From positions 112,814-176,813 of the forward strand of contig NZ_JQKV01000001.1 in assembly GCF_000746205.1 (NCBI RefSeq): a stretch of DNA of 64,000 nucleotides. The letters are read 5' to 3'. Positions 57,275 to 64,000 of the stretch are shown here, piece after piece. The first letter of the stretch is position 1. Every line of letters starts with the position of its first letter. Made by a program: the position numbers and the translations under genes. A model generated the notes under the pieces. It had not been told where the DNA came from, did not search any database, and saw only the letters and a program-made list of their open reading frames with translations. The DNA comes from Halorubrum sp. BV1. Lineage in GTDB: Archaea > Halobacteriota > Halobacteria > Halobacteriales > Haloferacaceae.

Positions 57275-57567
57275 ACGCGCCAAGCGGCTCGTGGCGGAGG
57301 CCTGGGCTCGCCGTCCTCGTCGTCCTCGTCGTTCTTTCGCCCGTGTTCGGGTGGGCGTCGGGCGTCGTCGGATACGCTGAACCGCTCGAACACGCCGCGG
57401 AGGTCACCGGCGCGGCCGACGAAGCGAACTCCGCCGCCTCCGGGCTGTTCCCGAATTACTCAGTACCGGGTCTCGGTGCACCGGCGGGAACGCTCGTGTC
57501 GGCACTCGTCGGGACGGTGCTTACGCTCGTGCTCGCGCTCTGTACCGGGACGCTGCTAGAACGGTGA
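57271..57567 (+). CDS. cbiN: PDGLE/CbiN-type small membrane component
   Basis: 98 residues with two hydrophobic helices (GLAVLVVLVVLSPVFGW and LVSALVGTVLTLVLALCTG) flanking an extracytoplasmic loop, the CbiN/NikN layout required for metal loading by CbiM. The start is TTG overlapping the cbiM stop. The loop contains FPNYSVPGLG, as in PDGLE-domain proteins. Followed by cbiQ with a GTGA overlap. Confidence 0.8.
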   Translation: MNAPSGSWRRPGLAVLVVLVVLSPVFGWASGVVGYAEPLEHAAEVTGAADEANSAASGLFPNYSVPGLGAPAGTLVSALVGTVLTLVLALCTGTLLER

Positions 57568-58373
57568 CCGGCGTCTTTGGTCGCTCGCTCGCGTCGATCA
57601 CGGGGGCGCTCCGGGCGGTCTTCGCGGCCGAACGGGTCGCCGCGAGCGACGGGTTTCTCCAGCGGCGCGACCCGCGAGTGTCGCTGTGTTCGCTTGCCGG
57701 CCTCGCGCTCGCGGTACTGATCACGCGAACGGTCGCGGTGACGTTCGCGTTCGGCGTCGTGACGGTCGTGCTGGCGAAGATATCTGCCGTTCCGATCCGT
57801 CGTCTCCTCGCTCGATCCGCCGTCGTCCCGCTCGTGTCCGCGTTCGCCGTTCTGCCGCAGGCGGCGTTGATTCCCGGAAACGCGCTCGTGCAGGCGGTCG
57901 GCGTCACGATCACAGACGCCGGCGTCGCGTATGTCGTCGCCTTCACGCTCCGCGTCGGCGTCGGCGTCGCACTCTTATCTCTCGTCGTGTTGACGACGCC
58001 GTTTTCGTCCGTTATCGCCGCCATGCGCCGACTCCGCGTCCCCGTCGCGCTCGTGTGGGTTATCGCCATCACCTACCGGTACCTGTTCTTGTTCTTCGAC
58101 GAACTACAGCGGTTGGTCCTCGCGCGGAACAGTCGAACGACCGGGAGAGGGCTCTCCGGCGGCTGGCGCGACGCGAGCCGGATCGCTGGGACGTTCCTGT
58201 TGCGAACGCTCGACCGCGGCGAGTGCGTCGGCCGCGGAATGCGAGCCCGCGGCGGTGCTCGTCCCCCGTCGCCGTACGGCCGCCGGCAGGCCGTCGATTG
58301 GTATGGTTACGCGCTCGTTCTCTGTTCGGCCGCCGCGGTCGTCGCCGCCGGGGTGATCCGATGGGGTCCGTGA
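57564..58373 (+). CDS. cbiQ: ECF transporter transmembrane (T) component CbiQ
   Basis: 269 residues with about five membrane helices. The cytoplasmic coupling motifs appear as ARNSRTTGRG and GMRARGGARPP (the two Ala-Arg-Ser/Gly-type helices that contact the ATPase). It starts with GTG in a GTGA overlap with cbiN, giving VTGVFGRSLASITGA. It couples ATP hydrolysis to metal import with CbiO. The 3' end overlaps cbiO by 13 bp. Confidence 0.92.
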   Translation: MTGVFGRSLASITGALRAVFAAERVAASDGFLQRRDPRVSLCSLAGLALAVLITRTVAVTFAFGVVTVVLAKISAVPIRRLLARSAVVPLVSAFAVLPQAALIPGNALVQAVGVTITDAGVAYVVAFTLRVGVGVALLSLVVLTTPFSSVIAAMRRLRVPVALVWVIAITYRYLFLFFDELQRLVLARNSRTTGRGLSGGWRDASRIAGTFLLRTLDRGECVGRGMRARGGARPPSPYGRRQAVDWYGYALVLCSAAAVVAAGVIRWGP

Positions 58374-59161
58374 TCGACGCGCGCGCGGTGACACACGAGT
58401 ACCCGGACGGAACGACGGCGCTCCGAGACGTGACGCTCTCGATCGACTCCGGCGAACGGGTCGCGGTCGTCGGCGCGAACGGGTCGGGAAAGAGCACGCT
58501 ACAGCTCGCGCTCGGCGGACTCGTCGATCCGTCAGCGGGGGCGGTTCGGTACTTCGGTCAGACGACGGACGCCGAACGCGTCAGGGACAGACTCGGCGTG
58601 TTGTTACAAGATCCCGACGACTACCTGTTCAACGCGACCGTTCGCGAAGACCTCGAATACGGGCCGGCACAGCTCGGAATGTCGCGGCAGGCGGCAGACG
58701 AGCGGATCGCTCGGCTTGCGGCCGACCTGGGACTGACCGACCTGCTTGACCGGCCGCCGTTTCGGCTCTCGGGAGGCGAAAAACAGCGCGCTGCGATGGC
58801 GAGCGTCCTCGCCTTCGACCCGGACGTGCTCCTCCTCGACGAGCCGTTCGGGGCCGTCGACGCTCACTACCGCGAGCGCGTCCGCGAACTGATGGAAGAC
58901 CACGAGGGGACCGTGGTGGTGTTCACGCCGTCGCTGGATCTCGCAGCCGAGTTCGCCGATCGCGTGATCGTCGTGGGACAGGCGGGATCGATAGCCGCGG
59001 ACGCGTCCGCGAGAGCGATCTTGACGGATAGTGACCGATTGCGGGAGAACGGCCTCCGACCGCCCGCGACCGTGCGACTGTTCGAGGGGCTTCTCGACGC
59101 GGACGAGATACCGTTGACCACCGCGGCTGCGCGGCGACGCCTCGTCGACGAACAGGAGTAG
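58361..59161 (+). CDS. cbiO: ECF transporter ATP-binding protein CbiO
   Basis: 266-residue ABC ATPase. Walker A VGANGSGKSTL, Q-loop LQDPDDYLFN, signature LSGGEKQRA, Walker B VLLLDEPFGAVD, and the switch position reads VFTPSLD where most ABC proteins have a His; here the residue is Pro/Ser, which deserves note. It powers the CbiMNQ complex. It overlaps cbiQ, and the operon ends here; the next gene is convergent. Confidence 0.94.
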   Translation: MGSVIDARAVTHEYPDGTTALRDVTLSIDSGERVAVVGANGSGKSTLQLALGGLVDPSAGAVRYFGQTTDAERVRDRLGVLLQDPDDYLFNATVREDLEYGPAQLGMSRQAADERIARLAADLGLTDLLDRPPFRLSGGEKQRAAMASVLAFDPDVLLLDEPFGAVDAHYRERVRELMEDHEGTVVVFTPSLDLAAEFADRVIVVGQAGSIAADASARAILTDSDRLRENGLRPPATVRLFEGLLDADEIPLTTAAARRRLVDEQE

Positions 59162-59199
59162 GGGCTGTCTCCCCTCCGCCAAGCCGCTGATCGACGCTC

Positions 59200-60105
59200 T
59201 CAGACTCGAATGTCCGACGCCGCCTCGTCGACGGCGACGACATCTGCCGCGCGGTCGACGCTGGCGTCGCTCTCGGCGGTGTTCCGCATTAGCACTGTTT
59301 CGCTGGGGAAGAGGTGCTCGCCGACGACGAGCCCGTGGTCGCGGGCGGTAGAGCCCGTCACCGTGAGGTACACGCCGAGTCCCGTCCGCGCGACGGCGGC
59401 TTCTTCCTCTTCGTCGGGGTCCGGATACACGAACTCGACTCCGTCCAGTGCGTCGGTCCCCAACACCGCCGTGACCAGCCGCTCGTACCGCGGCGAGATG
59501 CAGAGCGGCCCGGTGTAAGACGTGAGGAACTTGCGGTCGAGGTCGGTTCCGAGATCGAGTTCCGACGGGTGTCCCATGAGGGTGTGATACACCGTATCGC
59601 CGAGACCGTTGACGACGCGGACGTCGGTGTCCACTGGGTCGATCCGCTGGTTGACGTCAGCGATGGTTCCCAGTCCGTCGGATTCGATCCCGACGACCTC
59701 CTCTAACACGAGGTCAGCCGAGTCGAATCCCAACGCGAACTCGTGCGTCCGGAGGGCACGGAACGGCTCCTCGCGGCCGACCAGCTTCATGCGGGTGTCG
59801 CCGAGGTCGACCGTCGCTGCGTCGAAGACGATCCGGCGCGGCTTTCCGTCGCGGTCGTCGCGCATCAGCGTGAACTCGGGGCTATTCGGCTCGCCGGGAT
59901 GCGAGTAGTCCGCCAGCCGCTCGTACGGGCCGTCGTCGGCGGCGGTTCGCCCCTTCGTGATCGACTTCTCGTATCGGAGCGTGTTGCTGACACGGTCCGC
60001 GAGGCGGTCGAGCCGATCGTCGTCACCGACGTGGGCGATCCGTTCGAGGACCGCTTCGAGCGGTCGCCCCTTTCGAGGAACCGCGACCGGAACCGGGTCG
60101 CTCAT
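59200..60105 (-). CDS. Uncharacterised haloarchaeal protein with HisG-like N-terminus
   Basis: 301 residues, soluble. The start VPVAVPRKGRPLEAVLERI resembles the first strand and loop of ATP phosphoribosyltransferase (HisG, IALPxKGRL), and ALGFDSADLVLEEVVGIESDG recalls its later region. However, much of the sequence (YERLADYSHPGEPNSPEFTL) is not HisG-like, and a phosphoribosyl-binding loop is not evident. I would leave the function open. CGTTTTACC about 27 nt before the ATG supports the start. It lies between the transporter operon and the coiled-coil gene. Confidence 0.55.
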   Translation of the reverse strand: MSDPVPVAVPRKGRPLEAVLERIAHVGDDDRLDRLADRVSNTLRYEKSITKGRTAADDGPYERLADYSHPGEPNSPEFTLMRDDRDGKPRRIVFDAATVDLGDTRMKLVGREEPFRALRTHEFALGFDSADLVLEEVVGIESDGLGTIADVNQRIDPVDTDVRVVNGLGDTVYHTLMGHPSELDLGTDLDRKFLTSYTGPLCISPRYERLVTAVLGTDALDGVEFVYPDPDEEEEAAVARTGLGVYLTVTGSTARDHGLVVGEHLFPSETVLMRNTAESDASVDRAADVVAVDEAASDIRV

Positions 60106-60207
60106 TGCCGGAGGTGCGTCGCCGCGGGTAAAACGGATTGCGTTTTGGTTCCGACGGTCGCGAGCGAGTCGATCCGTCGGCGTATGGTCCGTCCGTCTCC
60201 GCCCCGC

Positions 60208-61899
60208 TTACGGACCGAACGCCTCGTTGAGACGCTTTCTGAACGCTTCGAGCTCTTCGAGGTGGTCGTCTATCGCGTCGAGCTCGGCCTCGATGTCGTC
60301 GAGATCGTCGCCGAGTCGGTCTTCGACCTCGGTCAGTCGGGTGTCGACCTCCGCGAGATCGTCCCAGAGGTCGTCGAACTCCTCGTCGAACCGGCCGAGC
60401 CGTGATTCCACGTCGTCGACGCGGTCGTCCGTGGCGTCCACGTCGGATTCGACGGCGTCGAGCCCGGCGGACACCGCCTCCACGTCGTCAGTGAGGCCCG
60501 CAACGTCGTCGGCGATCCCGTCCGTCTCCTCGTCGATCCGAGCGATGTCCGTCGTCGCGGCCTCGACCGACGCTTCGACGGATTCGACGGACGCCTCGAC
60601 GGACTCGACGGACGATTCGATCCCGTCGACGCGTCCGTCGACCGCGGAGACGTCGTCCGCCACGTCGTCGACCGTGTCGTCGACGCGAGAGAGGTCGTCT
60701 CGCAGTTCGGTCCGGGCCGTCTCGGCGTCGTCCGCCCGGTCGTCGAGCGTCGACACCGTCGACTCCACCGCGTCGATCTGGTCGTTCAGGTCTTCGAGTA
60801 TCTCGCGCGCGGTCCCCTCGCCGTCGATGAACTCCGCGAGCGCGTCGGCGTACGCCTCGATGTCGGCGACGCTCGACTGCAGCCGGCCGATCCGAACGTC
60901 GACGCTGCGCGGTACGCCGTCGTCGAACTCGGACTCTATCGTCCGAATGTCCTCGGGATCGGCCTCGCCCGACCGGATCTCAGCGGCGAGTGCGGCGGCG
61001 ACACCGCCCTCGACGTCCACGCTTGGCCGGTGTTCGTCCGCCGTCGCCGCTCCGTTATCCGGTTCGGACCCGTGGTCGAGGTCAGGCACCTCGTCCGACG
61101 TCGTCGCTCCGTCGTCCGGTTCGGGTTCGTCTTCGAGGTCGGGCACCGCGGGTTCGTGCTCCGCGTCCGTCGGTGTCGTCTCCTCCGGCTCGTCCGGAGC
61201 CTCGCTCGCGTCGTCGCGGGGCGTGACCGCGGCCGTGCGGCCGTCTCCGACCGTCCGCGGCACGGGTGAGTCGCTTTCCGCGGATTCTTCGGACCCGTGG
61301 TCGGTCACGTCGAGTTCGGCCTCCGCGAGTGCCGCGTCTGTGGCATCTGTGGCGTCTGTGGTGTCGGTGTCGATCGGCTCCACCGTGTCGCCCTCGCCAG
61401 TCGGTCCCACGTCGCCGGTGTCGTCCGTCTCCGGGTCGCTCTCGGTCGCCTCTTCCATCCCGGGTAACGTCGTCCGGTCGCCGGCCAGAACCTCTCTCAC
61501 GGCGTCGGTGTCGCCCGCGCCGAGCACGTCCTCGATCTCCTCGCCGACGGGAACGTGTTCGATCACCGGCGTCTCAAGGAACCCGTCGAGGTCGGGGTCA
61601 TCGTCGCGGATTCCGAACACCGTCTCGACCGCGTCTCCCGGCTCTAACACGCGCTCGAACTCGACGCGGTGGTCTTTGTACGCGGTCCAGTTGTCGCTCT
61701 CGTAATCGGGGTGGAACCCGATCCGGTCCATCGGAAACGACTCCGGTATCTGGTCGACGATACGCACCCGTACGGCGTCCTCGCGGTCGGAGGAGAGGTC
61801 GTACCTCACCGCCGGCACGGGGAACGCGTCTTCGGTGAAAGACTTCTCGACGCGGACGCCGTCCTCGTCGACGGTACGCCCGCTGTCGGGTTCGCTCAT
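60208..61899 (-). CDS. Acidic coiled-coil protein with conserved N-terminal domain
   Basis: 563 residues, very acidic. Residues ~1-120 form a globular domain (VEKSFTEDAFPVPAVRYDLS, FPMDRIGFHPDYESDNW, HRVEFERVLEPGDAVETVFG) that looks like a beta-sandwich; an Asp/Glu/Thr-rich linker follows to ~310; then a long coiled coil (about 320-555) with regular Val/Ile-Asp heptads such as SSVESVEASVESVEASVEA. No membrane segment. Such an arrangement suggests a structural or scaffold role, but I recognise no characterised family. AATTTAAGC lies about 27 nt before the ATG. Confidence 0.6.
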   Translation of the reverse strand: MSEPDSGRTVDEDGVRVEKSFTEDAFPVPAVRYDLSSDREDAVRVRIVDQIPESFPMDRIGFHPDYESDNWTAYKDHRVEFERVLEPGDAVETVFGIRDDDPDLDGFLETPVIEHVPVGEEIEDVLGAGDTDAVREVLAGDRTTLPGMEEATESDPETDDTGDVGPTGEGDTVEPIDTDTTDATDATDAALAEAELDVTDHGSEESAESDSPVPRTVGDGRTAAVTPRDDASEAPDEPEETTPTDAEHEPAVPDLEDEPEPDDGATTSDEVPDLDHGSEPDNGAATADEHRPSVDVEGGVAAALAAEIRSGEADPEDIRTIESEFDDGVPRSVDVRIGRLQSSVADIEAYADALAEFIDGEGTAREILEDLNDQIDAVESTVSTLDDRADDAETARTELRDDLSRVDDTVDDVADDVSAVDGRVDGIESSVESVEASVESVEASVEAATTDIARIDEETDGIADDVAGLTDDVEAVSAGLDAVESDVDATDDRVDDVESRLGRFDEEFDDLWDDLAEVDTRLTEVEDRLGDDLDDIEAELDAIDDHLEELEAFRKRLNEAFGP

Positions 61900-62003
61900 A
61901 CGACTCCGTCCCGGAGCAGGGGCTTAAATTCCACGGGCTGGGTGTCGGTCGTGATAACACCGAGGCCGAGCGCCGGCGGGCCTCGGACGATCGACCGGTC
62001 GCC

Positions 62004-62837
62004 TCACAGATCGATCCTGTCGCCGATCTCGACTATCTCAAGCTGGTTTGGGTGCTCGAAGCTCCGGACGTGTTCGTGAAGCGCCGTGGGATCGGCGGTG
62101 AGCCCTTTCCACATGTCCCAGTGCGTCGGGACGAGTCGGTCGAGTTCGAGGTCGTTCGCGGCCTGCGCGATCTGGTTCTCGTCGCTGTACCACTTCGTCC
62201 GAACAGGTTCGCCGGTCTCTTTGTCCGGAACGGTCCCCACAGACCCGAACGCGAGGATACCGAGGTCGATGTCGAACCGGTTCGAGAGGTCGGAAAAGGA
62301 GTCGGACGGCTTGCTGTCGCCGGCGTGGAACAGGGTGCCGGCGTCGTGTTCGATCACGTAGCCGACGGGATGCGTCGCGTCCGCGTCCTGCGTTTCGACG
62401 ACGTGGACGGTGAACTCGCCAATCTTCGCTTCGTCGCCTTCTGTGACTTCGGTGAATGCGTCCTCGTCGACGTCCCACTCGTCCGTCCAGCACTCCTCTT
62501 CACGGGCGACCGCGATCGAGTCGTCGGGCGCGATGAGATCCGCGTCCGTGGTCGAGAGGATCGGCGCTTGCGACGGCCCGTGGACGTGGTCTGTGTGCTC
62601 GTGAGTCGCCAGCACCGCGTCCGCGACGTCGACGTCGGCGGGATCGAACGGCACCGGGATCATCCGCACGGTTCGCGGCGGATCCCCGGTTCCGACGTAC
62701 GGGTCGATCCAGAGGACGGTCCCGTCACGCCCCTTGATCGCGAACCCATTACAGCCCAGATACCACAGTGCTACGGTGTCGGGGTCGGCGTCTGCCACCG
62801 CTCGCGGCAGCCAGTCGCCCCAGTCGGAATCGGTCAT
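62004..62837 (-). CDS. MBL-fold metal-dependent hydrolase (UlaG-like)
   Basis: 277 residues of the metallo-beta-lactamase fold. Metal motif THEHTDHVHG (H-x-H-x-D-H), then HAGDSKPS (Asp bridging) and VPTHWDMWKG (late His), with LWYLGCNGFAIKG at the start as in L-ascorbate-6-phosphate lactonase UlaG and related proteins. The presence of FAFGS-like and DMWKG segments fits UlaG-type lactonases/phosphodiesterases; the substrate in this organism is unknown. The chosen ATG (MTDSDWGDWLPRAV) gives the family-length protein. Confidence 0.88.
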   Translation of the reverse strand: MTDSDWGDWLPRAVADADPDTVALWYLGCNGFAIKGRDGTVLWIDPYVGTGDPPRTVRMIPVPFDPADVDVADAVLATHEHTDHVHGPSQAPILSTTDADLIAPDDSIAVAREEECWTDEWDVDEDAFTEVTEGDEAKIGEFTVHVVETQDADATHPVGYVIEHDAGTLFHAGDSKPSDSFSDLSNRFDIDLGILAFGSVGTVPDKETGEPVRTKWYSDENQIAQAANDLELDRLVPTHWDMWKGLTADPTALHEHVRSFEHPNQLEIVEIGDRIDL

Positions 62838-63049
62838 GGCCGATCGTGCGGGTGCGCGTGTGGTAACCGTTGCGGAGTTCGCGACAAATCTGTCTGTCGA
62901 GAGACGACATAATACTGATCGCGACCGCACAGATATATCTCATATCGCAATATAGAATCGACCACTGCACCCGTCGGACGGTGCGTTCCGAACCGCCGAG
63001 CGCGTCCCGACAACGACACGCCTTTTTCCGGTCCGCCTGTTCGACGTGT

Positions 63050-64000
63050 ATGGACCCGAAGCGGGAGCTGTCGAGCATCGACCTCCGCGCGCTCGTCACC
63101 GAACTCAACCGGTACGAGGGCGCGAAGGTCGATAAGGCGTACCGCTACGACGAGGACCTCGTTCGCTTGAAGCTCCGCGATTTCGACCGCGGTCGGGTCG
63201 AACTCATGATCGAGGTGGGCGACGTGAAGCGCGCGCACGTCGCGGACGCCGACCACGTCGCGGACGCCCCCGGTCGCCCGCCGAACTTCGCGAAGATGCT
63301 CCGAAACCGGCTGTCGGGGGCCGACTTCGTCGGCGTCGAGCAGTACGAGTTCGACCGCATCCTCACCTTCGAGTTCGAGCGCGACGACGAGAACACGACG
63401 CTCGTCGCCGAGCTGTTCGGTCAGGGCAACGTCGCCGCGCTCGACGAGACCGGCGCGGTCGTCGGGGCGCTGGAGACGGTCCGGCTCAAGTCCCGAACGG
63501 TCGCGCCCGGAACCCAGTACGAGTACCCCGCCTCGCGGTTGAACCCGCTCGACGTGAGCTTCGGCGGGTTCGAACGGCACATGCGCGAGTCCGACAGCGA
63601 CGTGGTGCGGACGCTGGCGACGCAGCTCAACCTCGGCGGCCTGTACGCCGAGGAGGTGTGCACCCGCGCCGGTATTGACAAGGAAACGCCGATCGCCGAG
63701 GTGACGGACGACCAGCTCCGCGCGCTCCACGACGCGCTCGCGGACCTCGCAGACCGACTCCGCTCCGGAGACGTCGACCCGCGTATGTACGAGGAGGTGG
63801 TCGACGGCGGATCGGGCGACGAGGGCGAGCCCGAAACCCGCGTGGTCGACGTCACGCCGTTCCCGCTCGCGGAACACGAGGGACTCCCGAGCGTCGGCTT
63901 CGACTCGTTTAACGCCGCGGTCGACGAGTACTTTTACCGGCTCGAACGGCAGGACGAGACCGGCGACGACGCCGCCCCCGCGGACGCGAGCCCGTCGCGC
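63050..64000 (+). CDS. rqcH: RqcH/NEMF-family ribosome quality control protein (N-terminal part)
   Basis: 317 codons are visible and the frame is open at the window end. The NFACT-N domain is recognisable from MDPKRELSSIDLRALVTELN, GAKVDKAYRYDED, RPPNFAKMLRNRLSGADF, EQYEFDRILTFEFE and LVAELFGQGNVA. Next comes the HhH-like region (TQLNLGGLYAEEVCTRAGID). Archaeal homologues bind stalled 50S-peptidyl-tRNA complexes and promote C-terminal tailing. The coiled coil and NFACT-R domain are outside the window. CCTTTTTCC lies about 26 nt upstream. Confidence 0.93.
   Translation, partial: MDPKRELSSIDLRALVTELNRYEGAKVDKAYRYDEDLVRLKLRDFDRGRVELMIEVGDVKRAHVADADHVADAPGRPPNFAKMLRNRLSGADFVGVEQYEFDRILTFEFERDDENTTLVAELFGQGNVAALDETGAVVGALETVRLKSRTVAPGTQYEYPASRLNPLDVSFGGFERHMRESDSDVVRTLATQLNLGGLYAEEVCTRAGIDKETPIAEVTDDQLRALHDALADLADRLRSGDVDPRMYEEVVDGGSGDEGEPETRVVDVTPFPLAEHEGLPSVGFDSFNAAVDEYFYRLERQDETGDDAAPADASPSR

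Overview
The window is chromosomal DNA from a haloarchaeon, most like Halorubrum and its relatives. The proteins are very acidic (Asp/Glu-rich, Lys-poor), and most of the sequence is GC-rich with strongly GC-ending codons. Many genes have an archaeal TATA-like box about 25 nt before the start codon, as expected for leaderless mRNAs. Archaeal markers include RadB, FEN1, an adenylate kinase next to a DUF106 protein, a geranylgeranyl-reductase-type flavoprotein, a HisKA/Bat-type signalling repertoire, an RqcH/NEMF homologue and a PGF-CTERM-anchored subtilase.

Layout. 1-4.4 kb: DUF106 (cut by the window edge), adk, a GNAT-Usp pair, a DUF5806 protein and a PAS-GAF histidine kinase. 4.4-12.4 kb: tungsten aldehyde ferredoxin oxidoreductase, a YfcE-type phosphoesterase, short 6-phosphogluconate dehydrogenase, gcvH-gcvPA-gcvPB (no gcvT) and fen1. 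12.5-21.2 kb: J-domain/ferredoxin fusion, S1-OB-DHH protein, YIP1 protein, pilin-like protein, Gfo/Idh/MocA oxidoreductase, PspA, and a coupled DUF1611/enolase-superfamily pair (DgcN/DgcA-like). 21.3-32.7 kb: a divergent NRAMP transporter, DUF5785, tRNA-Val(GAC), an M24-fold protein, an FAD reductase, an NSS transporter, an AIM24-small protein-GDPD operon, a Sco-TlpA-CcdA operon, CspA and RadB. 32.7-39.3 kb: large secreted subtilase, four-CBS protein, HAD phosphatase and SDR oxidoreductase.

39.8-54.9 kb is the accessory region. Its base composition drops and it carries the most striking locus of the window: a tightly coupled operon encoding RsbR-like (PAS-STAS), RsbS-like (STAS, with the phospho-acceptor at Ser59), RsbT-like kinase and an ATPase-PP2C/SpoIIE phosphatase fusion, followed by a PAS-GAF histidine kinase, a giant kinase with two complete catalytic cores, and a HalX response regulator that is broken by loss of its start codon, a nonsense codon and two frameshifts. 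A PAS-GAF-HTH_10 (Bat-like) regulator is transcribed divergently. This has the components of a bacterial stressosome, placed in an archaeon that has no sigma factor, apparently wired to two-component output. It is followed by an intact IS (DDE transposase), a DUF5805-tyrosine recombinase pair, an AT-rich gene-poor stretch and a decayed transposase related to the intact one.

54.9-64 kb returns to core-like DNA: a PAS histidine kinase, NikR facing a cbiM-cbiN-cbiQ-cbiO nickel/cobalt ECF transporter operon, a protein with a HisG-like N-terminus, an acidic coiled-coil protein, an MBL-fold hydrolase and the start of an RqcH/NEMF-family gene cut by the window edge.
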